From Sipunculus nudus (lineage: Eukaryota > Annelida > Sipuncula > Golfingiida > Sipunculidae), in contig CM049315.1 of assembly GCA_026874595.1 (NCBI GenBank), positions 75,716,401-75,780,400 on the forward strand: a DNA stretch of 64,000 nucleotides, in the 5' to 3' direction. Positions within the stretch are counted from its first letter, which is position 1; every line of letters starts with the position of its first letter. The notes below the pieces were generated by a model. The model was not told where the DNA came from, did no database searches, and was given only the letters and a program-made list of their open reading frames with translations. Both the position numbers and the translations under genes were made by a program. Positions 12,080 through 23,667 of this stretch are shown here, in pieces.

Positions 12080-12776
12080 TAGGTGGCACAACCAGTCTAG
12101 TATACGATAAAGCTTTATGATATGTATAAATTTGCCCAATTTCAGGCTGATATATCAAATTCCTCTGGAGAAATAAGCAGGCATAGACACTGTGCAAAAG
12201 TCTTTGTAGGTGGCAACACCTGTCTTGTGAATAAGAAAGCCATCAAAGATGCATAGATAGGTCAAAATATCAGGCCAATACATCAAACTTCTCGAGTTTG
12301 ATGCACTGGGCTGACATGATGGCAGTTGCTCCGAGTGAACTGTGACAAATTGCTGACTCAAGCTACTGTACTGAGTGAACTCTAGACCTGCACCTGGCTA
12401 GACTGAGTGAACTTTTGACTTGTACCTGGCTGCACTTAGTGTACTCTTGACCTTTTGCATAATCTGACACAGTTGGCAGTCTGCCAAAGTGATAAATAGC
12501 TCCAGGCTGGACTTTGGTGCCAAATCTGATGCAGTGGGCAGTCTGCCAAAGCTATAAATAGAATCAAGCTACTGCACAATATGAACTCTTGACCTATACC
12601 AGGCTGCACTGAGTGAACTCTTGACCTGTTGCAAAATCTAATACAGTTGCTAGTCTGCCAAAGCTATTTAACCTAAAATTTAGTGGCGTGATGTTACATA
12701 TGCTAATAAACTGGTGCCAGGCTAGATGCAACTGCTTCACACAGCTAACATATATGGTTAAATGACTCAATTCAAG
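12080..12776. repeat. 697-bp tandem duplication, copy 1
   Basis: This copy is about 99 percent identical by eye to 12777-13473. The differences I see number fewer than ten substitutions. The unit begins at a GTAGGTGGCACAACC core and contains a 9-bp stem hairpin (CATCAAACT...AGTTTGATG). It then has degenerate internal repeats built on GAGTGAACTCTTGACCT and CAGTCTGCCAAAG. A weaker, older core copy precedes it at about 12001-12079. Confidence 0.85.
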
Positions 12777-13473
12777 TAGGTGGCACCACCAGTCTAGTAT
12801 ACGATAAAGCTTTATGATATGTATAAATTTTCCCAATTTCAGGCTGATATATCAAATTCCTCTGGAGAAATAAGCAGGCATAGACACTGTGCAAAAGTCA
12901 TTGTAGGTGGCAACACCTGTCTTGTGAATAAGAAAGCCATCAAAGATGCATAGATAGGTCAAAATATCAGGCCAATACATCAAACTTCTTGAGTTTGATG
13001 CACTGGGCTGACATGATGGCAGTTGCTCCGAGTGAACTGTGACAAATTGCTGACTCAAGCTACTGCACTGAGTGAACTCTTGACCTGCACCTGGCTAGAC
13101 TGAGTGAACTTTTGACTTGTACCTGGCTGCACTTAGTGTACTCTTGACCTTTTGCATAATCTGACACAGTTGGCAGTCTGCCAAAGTGATAAATAGCTCC
13201 AGGCTGGACTTTGGTGCCAAATCTGATGCAGTGGGCAGTCTGCCAAAGCTATAAATAGAATCAAGCTACTACACAATATGAACTCTTGACCTATACCAGG
13301 CTGCACTGAGTGAACTCTTGACCTGTTGCAAAATCTAATACAGTTGCTAGTCTGCCAAAGCTATTTAACCTAAAATTTAGTGGCGTGATGTTACATATGC
13401 TAATAAACTGGTGCCAGGCTAGATGCAACTGCTTCACACAGCTAACATATATGGTTAAATGACTCAATTCAAT
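12777..13473. repeat. 697-bp tandem duplication, copy 2
   Basis: Second unit of the head-to-tail duplication. The junction at 12776/12777 joins ...GACTCAATTCAA to GTAGGTGGCACCACC. High identity means a recent event or recent homogenisation. Short minus-strand open frames recur in both copies at a 697-bp offset and carry no coding signature. Confidence 0.85.
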
Positions 13474-15350
13474 CTCCATAATTCAGCAAAAAAATCATTC
13501 ATGTGGAACCTTTAAGGACAATTATTATAAGAATTATTGTGAGGATTATTCTTTTAAATATTAAACGAATTGGCTTCAGGGGCATCAGTCAAAAAACGTT
13601 TTGCAGGTTTATCACTCATATAGGAATTTGAAGATACAGCAAACCAGCTAAGTTCAGCTTCCCGTAACTCAGCCAAAAAGCACTGAACCAAAACCATTTG
13701 AACAAACTTGAATTATCAACATCTGGGGATAACTAGAATATGGGTAGTCGAAAAGCGACTACATATTTCCGCCAAAATCAGAGTGGAACGGGTGAAGTGA
13801 GGCATGGATTGATTGGCAAGGGGAAACAGAGTGAAGTGTTGTATATTAGCATAGATGTCTGCAGCCGAAATATGAATGTAGGTTGCGCCACCTACCACAA
13901 AATCCAGAAAGCTGTCCAAGTTGTATACATATGCAAAATTTTAGGCAGATAATTATTATAAGTCAAACCACCACATGTATATGAGTGATTTTAGCCAATG
14001 GCAGACAAACAGATGACTGCTGTGCAAAAATGGTTGCAGGTGGTGCCACCACTTTTGAGTATGATAAACTATGTGAGATCTATACACATGCAAAACTTTG
14101 GCCCAATCGGTCAAGCCGTTCCCAAGATATGAGCTTTGATGTCTGCAGCGTAAACGTGAATGTAGGTGGTGCCACCTGTCATAAAATCAAGAGAGCTGTC
14201 CAGGATGTATAAACCTGCAAAATTTTAGGCAGATATGTCAAACCACTGCCGAGATATGAGTGATTTTATCCCATGGCAGACAAACAGACTGATGCTGTGC
14301 AAAGGTGGTGCCACCAATTTTGCGTATGATAAAGAGCTATGTGAGATCTATACACATGCAAAATTTTGCCGAGATATGAGTGATTTTATCCCATGGCAGA
14401 CAAACAGATGGACACTGTGCAAATATGGTTGCAGGTGGCGCTACATTTGTACAAAATTTTTTCCTGATTGGTCAAATGGTTCCCGAGATATGTGGGTTTT
14501 TTGTGTGGAAACAGACAAAAAATGGACGCTGGGCAGAGAAGAAAGCTCAGAGGTCAACGCCAATTGGTTAGGCAGCAGTTCATATGTGACCCGATAATTG
14601 GTGTAAATTTCAGAAAAAACGGTCCAGTAGTCTCAGAGTTCTCCAGAAATGAACGCCGCAGCGGCGGAACCAGGTCAAAATGTTATGTGTGATATTTAAG
14701 AATTTGGCCCAGTGGTTTTTGAGAAGATCTTTGTAGCCACTGAGCTAAAATGGGCTGTTATGGCATATGAATAAATTCAGCTTCCATAACTCAGCCAAAA
14801 GTCACGAAACACAGACCATTTGAAAAAACTTTAGAAAGCACTACTCTAGGATCATTTCTGTGCGATATTAAACAATTTGGCAATATGGTTTCAGAGAAGA
14901 AGTTCTTTGTAGCCCTCAGTATGATACAGGCATCCCGTACAAAAAAGGCCAATGCAGGTGGTGCCACCAATACCTCAATTTCAGTTATGACTCGTGTGAC
15001 CAACATTGGCATAAAATTTGGTTATGATAGCTTTAGCCGTTTCTGTGATTGAAATTTCAGTATTCTTTTTTTGACAGATGACTAAGTTCAACTTCCTGTA
15101 ATTTGGTCAAAAATCACAGAACTGGAGCCATTCGAACAAACTTGAGAGAGATGGCATAAGAGATTATTTCTGTGAAATATTGAGCAATTTTGCTGGACCA
15201 TTTCAGAGGAGAAGATTTTAAAATGTTTTTTTAGCTTTTTCTCTATAAAATCTAAGAAAATGCAGTTAGCCAAAAAATAAGCAAAATCTGATAGAGTATT
15301 TCAGATAGCTTTTTTTTGCATAAAATTTTGTGATGCTAGCGCCTGTCATT
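13474..15350 (+). repeat. Degenerate core-repeat array, about 310-bp period, interrupted
   Basis: Blocks of the form TTCAGCTTCC-GTAACTCAGCC-AAA-CACTGAACC-CCATTTGAACAAACTT recur near 13650, 14774 and 15084. The last two are about 310 bp apart, and a further degenerate copy starts near 13475. A type I element at 13731-14600 interrupts the array. AGGTGGTGCCACC at about 14956 links this family to the other palindrome-bearing cores. Confidence 0.55.
13731..14600 (+). mobile_element. Type I hairpin-headed element nested in another repeat
   Basis: The head is AACTAGAATA followed by the perfect inverted repeat GTAGTCG-aaaag-CGACTAC. The body is homologous to the element at 580. It has core repeats of about 150 bp with GGTGGCGCCACC variants (near 14037, 14165, 14304 and 14436) alternating with TGCAAAATTTT, GAGATATGAG and CAGACAAACAGA blocks. 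The right boundary is approximate, because homology to the 310-bp core family resumes by about 14770. Confidence 0.6.
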
Positions 15351-15784
15351 TTTGAAACTAGTAATATAGGTTAACGTACAGACGATGAATGATGCCACAC
15401 CATCACATTAGCTTACAGGTTCGCAAAAAAGAATGCAGTCTCATGGTGGAGCCATGCCCGGCTTGACAAACAGGTGGGAGAACATGTGTTAGAAAGTACT
15501 GTATGTTTAAATATCAAGTTTGATCATTGAAAAATTTTATACACATCTTAAATTTTATCAATTTGTTAAAAAAAAGGCAGTTATGAGTTGGTTATGTGTT
15601 GTTAATGTGAAAGATTAGTTTGATTAACTTATCTACTGTAATTTAAATTTAATATTAAAAAAAAGTTTACTCCTTGATAACACGTTGTATTCTCATTCCT
15701 TTTATAAATGTTATATATTGTCTGTGAAAAAAGGCTATGGCTAATGTTACTAAGTTGAAAAATAGACAGAAAATAAAAATTTCA

Positions 15785-17310
15785 GGATTCATAGGAGACC
15801 TGCCCAGGACCCCCCCCCCCCCCCCCTGGATTTAAAAATATAGGGTTCCAAGGAAAATTGACACAATTTGTAACCTGTCTGTCTTGGTGTTCAAAATCAT
15901 GTTTCTAGTTCATAGCTCACAGAAAATAGGTCACCATGACCCAATTTCAGGTTTCCAAGGAGAATTGCCAAGGACTTCCCTGAATGTCATGTTAGAAGAG
16001 TCTTGGGCTAATGGATACAATTTGTGCCCTGTCTGACTGCTCAAAATTAGCTTCTGGCCAGTAGCTTACAGAATATAGGCCCTCATGACCTAATTTTAAA
16101 TTCCAATGGAGATTTGCTAAGGACTTAGGCCCTATGCATACAATTTGTACTCATCTGATGTTAAAGGTACTCAAATCATGTTTTTGGCCTGTCACATGCA
16201 GGTTTCATGAGGGATTTGCCAAGATCTCCCTGAATGTTGTGTTGGAAGATTTTAGGGTTTTAGGATACAATTTGTACCTTATCTGACTGTATTTAACATG
16301 TATTATAAGAATTAAATTACCTAATTACAGGATTCAAAGAAAAATTGCCAAAGACCTACCTAGACTTTTTAATATAAAGTTCAAAGGTAAAGAGATACAA
16401 TTTGTAACTTGTCCATCTAGGCCTTATGGTTACAATAAGTGCCTCGTCTAACTGTCTGGGTGCTAAAACCCATTTTTCAGCGATGAGGTCACAGAATATA
16501 GGTCACCATGACCTAATTTCAGGTTTCAAAGAACATTTGCCTAGGACCTCCCTGAATTTTATGTTAAGAGATTCTTGGCCTTATGGATACCTTATATCTG
16601 GTTTTCAAGGACATTTGCCAAGGACGTTTCAGAATGTAACATTAGAAAATTCTAGGCCTGACAGATAAAATTTGTGCCCTGTCTGACTTTCTAGGTGATC
16701 AAAATCCTGTTATTGGCCTGTAGGTTGCAAAATGTAGGTCACCATGATCTAATTTTAGGTTTCCAAAAAGATTTGCCTAAAACCTAACATGATGTTGCGT
16801 TAGAAGTTTCTAGGCTTAATGAATACAATTTGTGCCCCATATGAATGTCTGGATGCTCAAAATCATGTTTTTGGCCTAAAGGTCACAAAATATCGGTCAC
16901 CATGACCTAATTTCAGGTTTCAAGCAGATTTGCCTAGAAACTCTAAGAATATTGTGTTAGAAGATTCTTGGCCTAACAGATATGATATGTCCCTATATGA
17001 CATTCAGGGTGCTCATATGACATTGTTTCCCTATATAGGGGTCTGAATATAGGTAACAGTGACCTTATTTCAAGTTTCCAATAACATTTGCCTGGGACCT
17101 CCCAAAATTTCACATAAGAGGATTCTAGGCCTAATGGATACAATTTGTGCCCTGTCTGACTGTCTGTGTTGGCCCATACTCTGGGTCACAAAATATAAGT
17201 CACCATGACCTAATTTCAGGTTTCCAAGGAGTTTTGCCTAGGACCTCCCAGGATGTACATTAAAAAGTTTCTAGGTCTAATGGTTACAATTAGTGCCCTG
17301 TTAATGAAAG
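15785..17310 (+). repeat. Tandem core-repeat array, about 150-170-bp unit, roughly ten copies
   Basis: Each unit contains a version of TGACCTAATTTCAGGTTTCC, then AAGGA-TTTGCC-AAGGACCTCCC, then ATTCTAGGCC and GATACAATTTGTGCCCTGTC. Copies start near 15936, 16085, 16507, 16746, 16903, 17060 and 17206. The same blocks make up half of the longer units in the element at 23668, so the arrays are related. An 18-bp poly-C run lies at 15810-15827. This is likely the interior of a decayed Pearl/Helentron-like element. Confidence 0.65.
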
Positions 17311-17450
17311 TATGTCAAGGTCAGCCATATTTGATCAAGATTTTGTTGATATACATCAGCACTGAAGAAATGAAGTTCCTGTGTTGAATACTTTGAGAAA
17401 TCCCCCTCACAAGTCCAAAACTGAAAAGCCAATAATAAATTCACTGCTAG

Positions 17451-18493
17451 ATAGAATATCAGGAGAAGCTGACATTAGTGCTCTGTCTGCAGGAGTGTAT
17501 ATGGGTGGTAACAGTAACAAGTGCAGAACATTTGTACTTTCATGAATGTATTCCTTGTACAGACTTCTCTAGTTAGAATTAAACTTAAACTAGAGATGGA
17601 TATAGAAATGTCTTTGCAAATCTTATAAGATAAGCTATAGTAATATCTATGAGATGATAAACACTATAGGGATTACCTGTTATACAAGATCAGGAACAAC
17701 AGAAGGTGAGATGCAGCTTTAGCAAATTTGTATAAGTCCTTTATATGAAGATAAATTGCCTAGTGGTAGGAGAAGTTTTGTAAGTATCCACCTCAATGTT
17801 TCACTTTGGCATACTGGTGTAGAATGGTCTACCGGTATTGTAGTTCTGTAGTATGTTGTGTACTTGAAAATGGTTTGATAAAATCCATGAGATTAAAAAA
17901 ATGCAACCAACTGGTGGCTTGTGATGATTGGTTTGACAGGTCAATATTAAAATCTCCTGCTATGATAGAGTATTGATAAAAGTTATTTTTGGTCAAAATC
18001 AGTCCCAATTAGCATACCATGTTTCATAACAATCTACCAAATGCTTCTTGAGAAATAAGCTCTTAATTTTTTTCTATTCTAAGTTCTGTGACCTTGAAAA
18101 GTAGGTCAAAGTCACCTATCTTTGAACTTGACCAAGATTTTGTTAATATGCACCAGCACTGAAGAAATGAAGTTCCTGTGTTGAATACCTTTGGAGATAT
18201 CCTGCTCACAAGGCCAAAGTTGAAAATCTGATAAAAATTCATTAAAAAACAGAAATTGCAGGTGGCACCCCAAAACTTGTAAAAAACGTAAAAAAATGGG
18301 TCACCCTTCTTCGAACTTGACCGAGACTTTGTCGATATACATCTTTACTGATGAAATAAAATTCCTATGGTGAATCCATTTAGAGATATCCCGCTCACAA
18401 TGTAAAAGTTAAAGGATGCTGGATGGATGGACAGAGTGACGGACAGCTTGGGTGACAACAATGGCCCATCAGCCTATGGGCTGAGGGCTAAAA
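17451..18493 (+). mobile_element. Family D hairpin-ended element
   Basis: The left end, TAGAATATCAGGAGAAGCTGAC, is given here in parts: TAGAATATCAGG then AGAAGCTGAC. It matches the head of the element at 35595. The right end has GGACAGCTTGGGTGAC and a terminal hairpin, GCCCATCAGCC-tat-GGGCTGAGGGC, followed by TAAAA. Core segments contain AGGTCAAAGTCACC, TTGAACTTGACC and GATATCC-GCTCACAA. A fragment of the same core at 17311-17446 precedes it. The terminal hairpin plus A-rich end, short ACGG-like tract (GTGACGGACAG) and lack of coding capacity are consistent with a non-autonomous Helentron-type element. Confidence 0.6.
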
Positions 18494-18895
18494 TCTGTTA
18501 CATTTTTTCGCCATTTATATTAATTATTTTTGTTCACTTATACTTGAATGCAATTAAAACCACTAGATAGCAGTTTTTTCTTTCTCCAGAATGAGTTATG
18601 ATTTTTTACCAGCTTTGCAGGACTAGCTGTAGTTTCACACCTTTGCCTGGCGATAACATCAACCTAGATCTAATTAATTTAGGTCACCACTTGGCTTAAA
18701 CACCTGACTGCAGGCCCCTGTGAGTGTAACTACAAACATCATTTGAGGTGTTTACATGTTTGAAAAATAAAATTTTGTAAATATGAATAAATTTTTCCTG
18801 ATTTTAAATTTCAGAATAACAAATTTTTGGAAATAGGGCATTGGGAAAATGGCGCTATACTGTACTTAAAAAGTAAAAAAAGGAAAAAAATTATA
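18494..18895. other. Non-coding sequence
   Basis: No gene or repeat was recognised in this AT-rich interval. Confidence 0.4.
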
Positions 18896-19075
18896 TACCG
18901 TGAAACTCTCAAATTACAACCACCAACGGGACCTCGATAAAGTGGTCACATTTTCAAGGTGGACATTAAGTGAAGTCTGATATTAATAGCAAAAGAGAAT
19001 TGGCACAGTGAAAAGTGGTTGATATTTTTTACGGGTTGCTATACAATGTGGTTGTTATGCAGAGGTTTCTTTAAA
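18896..19075. mobile_element. Pogo-type MITE
   Basis: The left end is TACCGTGAAACTCTC and the right end contains GCAGAGGTTTCT, an imperfect inverted repeat. The interior has AATTACAACCACCAACGGGA and AAGTGGTCACATTTT. Related copies lie at 29021 and 48255, whose ends read TACAGTAAAACCTC and TACAGTGAATCCTC. Ends of the CAGTnnAACCTC type are typical of pogo-like DNA transposons and their MITEs. Confidence 0.6.
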
Positions 19076-19155
19076 TTAATAAAAGTATTGAGTGTTAGTG
19101 TCAAGCATCTCATGTGGTTATTATAATATTTTGCTTTTTTTCCCCTGAAATGAAG

Positions 19156-19915
19156 ACAAATTTCGAGCTGTTCATGTCTATGCCAGTGACCTAATTTTAA
19201 GTCTGAGGAGGCATCTAGGTGCTGAAATACCACAGAAGAAACATGAAGCCCTTCGGGCAAAGAAATGTGCCAGTCCATCAATGTTGTGGAAGGTAGGTCA
19301 CCGCCATGCATCCCCTGTGACTGGAAGTCAGCTTGCTGCACTAAAAATTTACAAGTGGCTCAGGGGAATATCGTATTATCCACCATTTACAAACAAGTTT
19401 TCCCGGCAGATGAAGAATCTTTTGTTTGAGCATTGGTCTTAACGTGTGCTAATGATTGTGTTTAATTAATGTCTGCAGACAGCACAATAAGTTAACAAGA
19501 TTTTCAGCTCATCAGCCATATGGACTTGAGTCCTCATTGTCAGTGTCTCCACGTTCTACTCACCGTCCCTGTGTTTCATTTGACAAACAGCTAAATTTTC
19601 ATTTCATTTCCCACTAACAGGTTGGTAAACGTAGCAACATAGAAGCTGTAAGGTGAGCTTTGGAACTGATGAAATTAGCACTGACACAAATTGCCTTTAC
19701 AGCACCTCAAGCCAATGTCCCCTGCTCAAACTCCAATCAATAGGTACTGTGACAGACCTAGGGGTCATGACATATTAGTTCATGCAGGCACTTTTTTTCC
19801 TGGCTTCAGCAGGATAAAAAAAAAACACTCACAGAGACGGACAAAGACCGCCTCATCCAAAACATATGAAAGGAAGCCAAATAAAAGACACCTTTTTCTG
19901 GTGTGGAAACTTTGA
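19156..19915 (+). CDS. 3' exons of an unrecognised gene (three exons)
   Basis: Three short exons join in frame. Exon A (19156-19292) follows the acceptor TTTTTTTCCCCTGAAATGAAG and ends at AAG|GTAGGT. It encodes a partial codon then 45 residues, including FRAVHVYASDLILSLRRHLG and KKHEALRAKKC. Exon B (19621-19652, 32 bp) has strong sites (TTTCCCACTAACAG and AAG|GTGAGC) and continues the frame as VGKRSNIEAV. Exon C (19810-19915) follows TTTTTCCTGGCTTCAG. It completes the split codon and encodes a very basic tail (RIKKKHSQRRTK, ERKPNKRH), ending at TGA 19913-19915. Exon A begins in phase 1, so coding exons must lie upstream. A helical, basic C-terminus is the only property I can state, and the family is unknown. 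No poly(A) signal is obvious after the stop, and a competing acceptor at 19702 could add or replace sequence. Confidence 0.45.
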
Positions 19916-20704
19916 GTTATGATATCATCAGTGAATGGAGTGAGGTACATGTGAAAGTTGTCACAGTTCGAGGACAGGTGTACTGGCATTACCCTAAAAT
20001 TCCTTGCAGAAGTCACACCTCTATTAAAAGTCGCACCCTGACCTTTAGATTTTGGTCGGGGAAGGAATCAGTTATTGTAAAATCTTATTCGATGAATGAA
20101 AGATAAAAACTGACTGACGATCAATTATTAATAGATTATTTTTATGTACCACCTAAATTAAAATGAAATGCTGTATAGAATTAGATCTGAAATATTGACT
20201 GAGTTAAGAATTTCAAACAGAGAAATACTGTATTCAACATAAGAATTATGGATTTTGTAAGGATTTCATAGGGAAAATATAAAAAAGGAAAGAGCCATTT
20301 TCACATAAAAAGCTTAAGAAGCTACATACAGTTATTTTCTCCACCTCACTTAATGAGTTTGATGGTATGAAGTTTTGCAAGGATAAGCTTGTAAATACTG
20401 GCTGGCAAAATGACATTTTCCCTACATTAGCCCCTACACAATTTTCTTAGAATAATCAAAAAAGATCATATCTTAGCCACAAATACTGATTTAATGGAAT
20501 CATCAATTACTGTATTTACAATTTACATAACCTCTTTCCTGAATGCATGTTAATTATCTGTAATATAGAAGGGAATTTGTCAAGAATGTCAAGTGTTCAA
20601 GAATTGACTGGCTGATTAAAATCTAGGATAATTTTGCCACATAGGTTGAGCCATTTTACTGACTTTTTTCTTACATCAAAATTTAGACTTGTTAGAGTAT
20701 AAAA
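19916..20704. other. Non-coding sequence downstream of the exon cluster
   Basis: Possible 3' untranslated and intergenic sequence. A block near 20010-20070 (AAAAGTCGCACC) may be repeat-derived. No gene was seen. Confidence 0.35.
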
Positions 20705-22722
20705 ACAAGGGACCCATGGGTTACGGCACTCAGCTGTTATATATGATCACAAAATATGATTTGGAAAGGAGGCACATGCTGGATTTGTGTGGTAATATAA
20801 GCTGTATTATGAGTTGTTGTTGTTTAGCTTATGTAAGATTTTAATAGTATCTTTGGAGACAGGGAAGAGGATTGATTTCATTTATATTATTTACCAATGG
20901 AGTGCTATTGTCACACAGGTTTTGACTTGGCTATATAACTTTATTTTCATTGCAGTAGAAGTATTTTAAAACCTGTCCATTAATTATCAGTTGTATAAAT
21001 TATGCTTTTTACAAATGAGTTAACTGTTATTTACTAATTACAGGAGTAGCACAGGAGTAGCACTAGCACAAATAATATAAGAATTTAACTATTTATTAAA
21101 ATTTAATGACAAATATTGTGCCAAATTAATTATAATTAAAAATAATAACAGAATCACATGATTTTTTTAATACAACTGAAATAAATGATTTTTAAAATAA
21201 TAATATAGAATACATTCATGAAAACATTTTGAAAGTATCTGCATTTGTATTCAAAAACTTTCATTTTACCTGTATTCCTAGAATCCTCTGCATGAAATTA
21301 TAAAGTACACATTCATATTCATATTCAAAAACATTTGTAAAGTATTTGCACCATGTTTGGTATTTATTCAGTTTCCGCCAAACAAAGATATTGAGAATCA
21401 AGAATATACAAAATTCACAAATTTAAATAATGATCATAAGTACCTGGTTCTATGGCTTTTATTTATATTTAAAAAAAATTAAAACTTATATATTTACTTT
21501 GGACTACTTTCACATCAATCTACACACTAGACATAGTAAGAATCAACATTAATATTATCAACTGAATCTTTGTCTATCATTAAATTTCTTCATATGATCC
21601 CTAATGATTAGTTATGAATAATATAATTTAATTTTTAAATTAAAATTGAAATGAAAAACACCAAAGGTGACTCCATGGTTTTATTTGGAATACATTTTCA
21701 TCCATCCATACAAGATTCTTACAACATCAGTAATTGCAAGGTAATTTCCTTTTCGATTCCTTTCCTATTAATTTTTCTTAAATTTGTTATCAAAAACCAA
21801 TAAAAATTTATTAATTTATTGTTCATTTTTATGTTGTTGGACATAACAACTACTAGATGAGTTTGGTTTCGACACCTGGATCATCTGTGGCCAGCCATAA
21901 GCTGCCTGGATGCCAAGTATATGCCCCACCTCAAGGGTGCATGATTTGCCTGAAAGGTCAATAAGGTCAATATACAGGTGACTGAAGAGTGAAGAGGGGC
22001 TGGGTAGAGCCTAGGTCTGACATGGTCTCATTAAAACTTTAATAAAAGCTACAGTTTTTGGCCAATTTCTTTCGGCTTTCAAAGCCTAACAAGCTGAAAT
22101 CATTATGTGTGCATGATATGAAAATTATATCAACAGTGCTTACAGGAAACAAATGTGCCATGGTCAAAGTTGGGCAAATAACATAAAAAATTTGCAAAAT
22201 TCAGATCTAATTATTGGTGAACAATTGAACCATGATTAGATCATGTTATATCCCTGAAAAAAAGCCTCTAGCTTCAGCAATTCTTATGTTAAGTGAGGAA
22301 ATATATATCTTGATTTTTTAAAAGGTGCATTAAATTCAGGCACATAACTTCATCATATTATGCAATACTGACCTAATTTTTGGTATGTACATAGAGAATG
22401 TATGAAAGAATAAGCATACTGAATATGATCGAAAACAGATCAGTGGTTTAGATATTAGGCATTCTTGAAGTGTAACAAAGGGTTTTTTGATGGAATACAG
22501 AGGTTTTACCTTGATATCTCATTGGAAGGAAGTCCTAGTGACCCAATTTGTGTAGGTAGGAGAATTTGGGGACATCTAATTGTTTGCAAAATTTTGGATT
22601 TGTAGGTCCAATGGTTTCAAAATGTGCCTTATTAACGGCCGGCTGGCTGGACGACCAGTGGGCCAGATGGATAAAGGACCACGGCTATAGCTCAGACGAA
22701 TAATAGACAGCTGAGCAAAAAA
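20705..22722 (+). mobile_element. Hairpin-ended Pearl/Helentron-like element, about 2.0 kb
   Basis: The left end is ACAAGGGACCCATGGGTTAC followed by GGCACTCAGCTG. The right end is TATAGCTCAG...GACAGCTGAGC followed by a run of A. It is largely co-linear with the element at 55513-58138: the first 250 bp (AGGCACATGCTGG, GCTGTATTATGAG, GGAGACAGGGAAGAGGATT) and the last 700 bp match closely. ACTCAGCTG at the left and CAGCTGAGC at the right form subterminal inverted repeats. A degenerate GGCCGGCTGGCTGGACGACC tract precedes the terminal hairpin. No protein is encoded. Confidence 0.7.
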
Positions 22723-23667
22723 TTATTTTTGGGATGCCAATTACATGATATATGTGCCAAAATTCACATTTCACAGTATAAAATGAGTGCTGCATAATAA
22801 TTGCCCAATTCTTTTTAATTTCAATGTCAATCACTTAGCACACAAAGATTTGGCGTTGATGGATGTAACAGTACAGTATAAAGTGAACTTGGAACATGTC
22901 AATTCCAAGAGATCAAGAAGTGGAAACATTGTGATCAAGCTAGAAAGGAAGGTCAGACTTTGATGCATGAATGTTCCATTACTGTCACATCATCTTTCAT
23001 GATAAATGTTTTCAGGTTTTCTGTTTCATTTAGGTGCACAGCTCACACTGGGGCCTGATTTTGAGAGGAGAAGTAAATTAAACTACCAGTTTTTTTTTAA
23101 AAATGGGTTTTCAGCACCCAAACCACATTTACTTTTACATTACTGTTGAATTTTTGGAAACTTGATATCAGTCATTTGGCCTATTTCAGGTGGTTTAAAA
23201 ATTGTTCAAAGATGAGAGCTCATTGCACAGAATCTGACCCACAAGAGAATGGGTTTGAGGGGTTCAAAATCTGCCACCCACAATACACTGAGGCTTCTAA
23301 ATACACCAGCATCACAGGTATTAATATAAAGAAGAGGGTCATGTAGTCAGTTCAAATATGTTGGATAAGAATTGTTTCAATGTAAATTAATAGTTTTTTA
23401 TAAGGACTTCACAGAATAAGTAATATTTTATACGCATATGCATGTGAATTGTAAACTTGTGTTTCCTTGAAATGTAACAAATTTTTATTTAAAAGTTTGA
23501 GGGTTGAGACATGTAGTCTTGGCCATCCAGCAGTGTCTGTCTGTCAGAAATAGGTTCATTTAGAGTTGACTACACCTTCATAATGATAGATTTCATGGAA
23601 ACAGCACTCAGGAAAAATGTGCACATCACCTTAAGATGTGATACCTTGCTACTGATATTGTGTAATA
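22723..23667. other. Non-coding sequence
   Basis: AT-rich sequence between two mobile elements. An open frame near 23146-23346 has no codon or motif support. Nothing else was seen. Confidence 0.4.
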
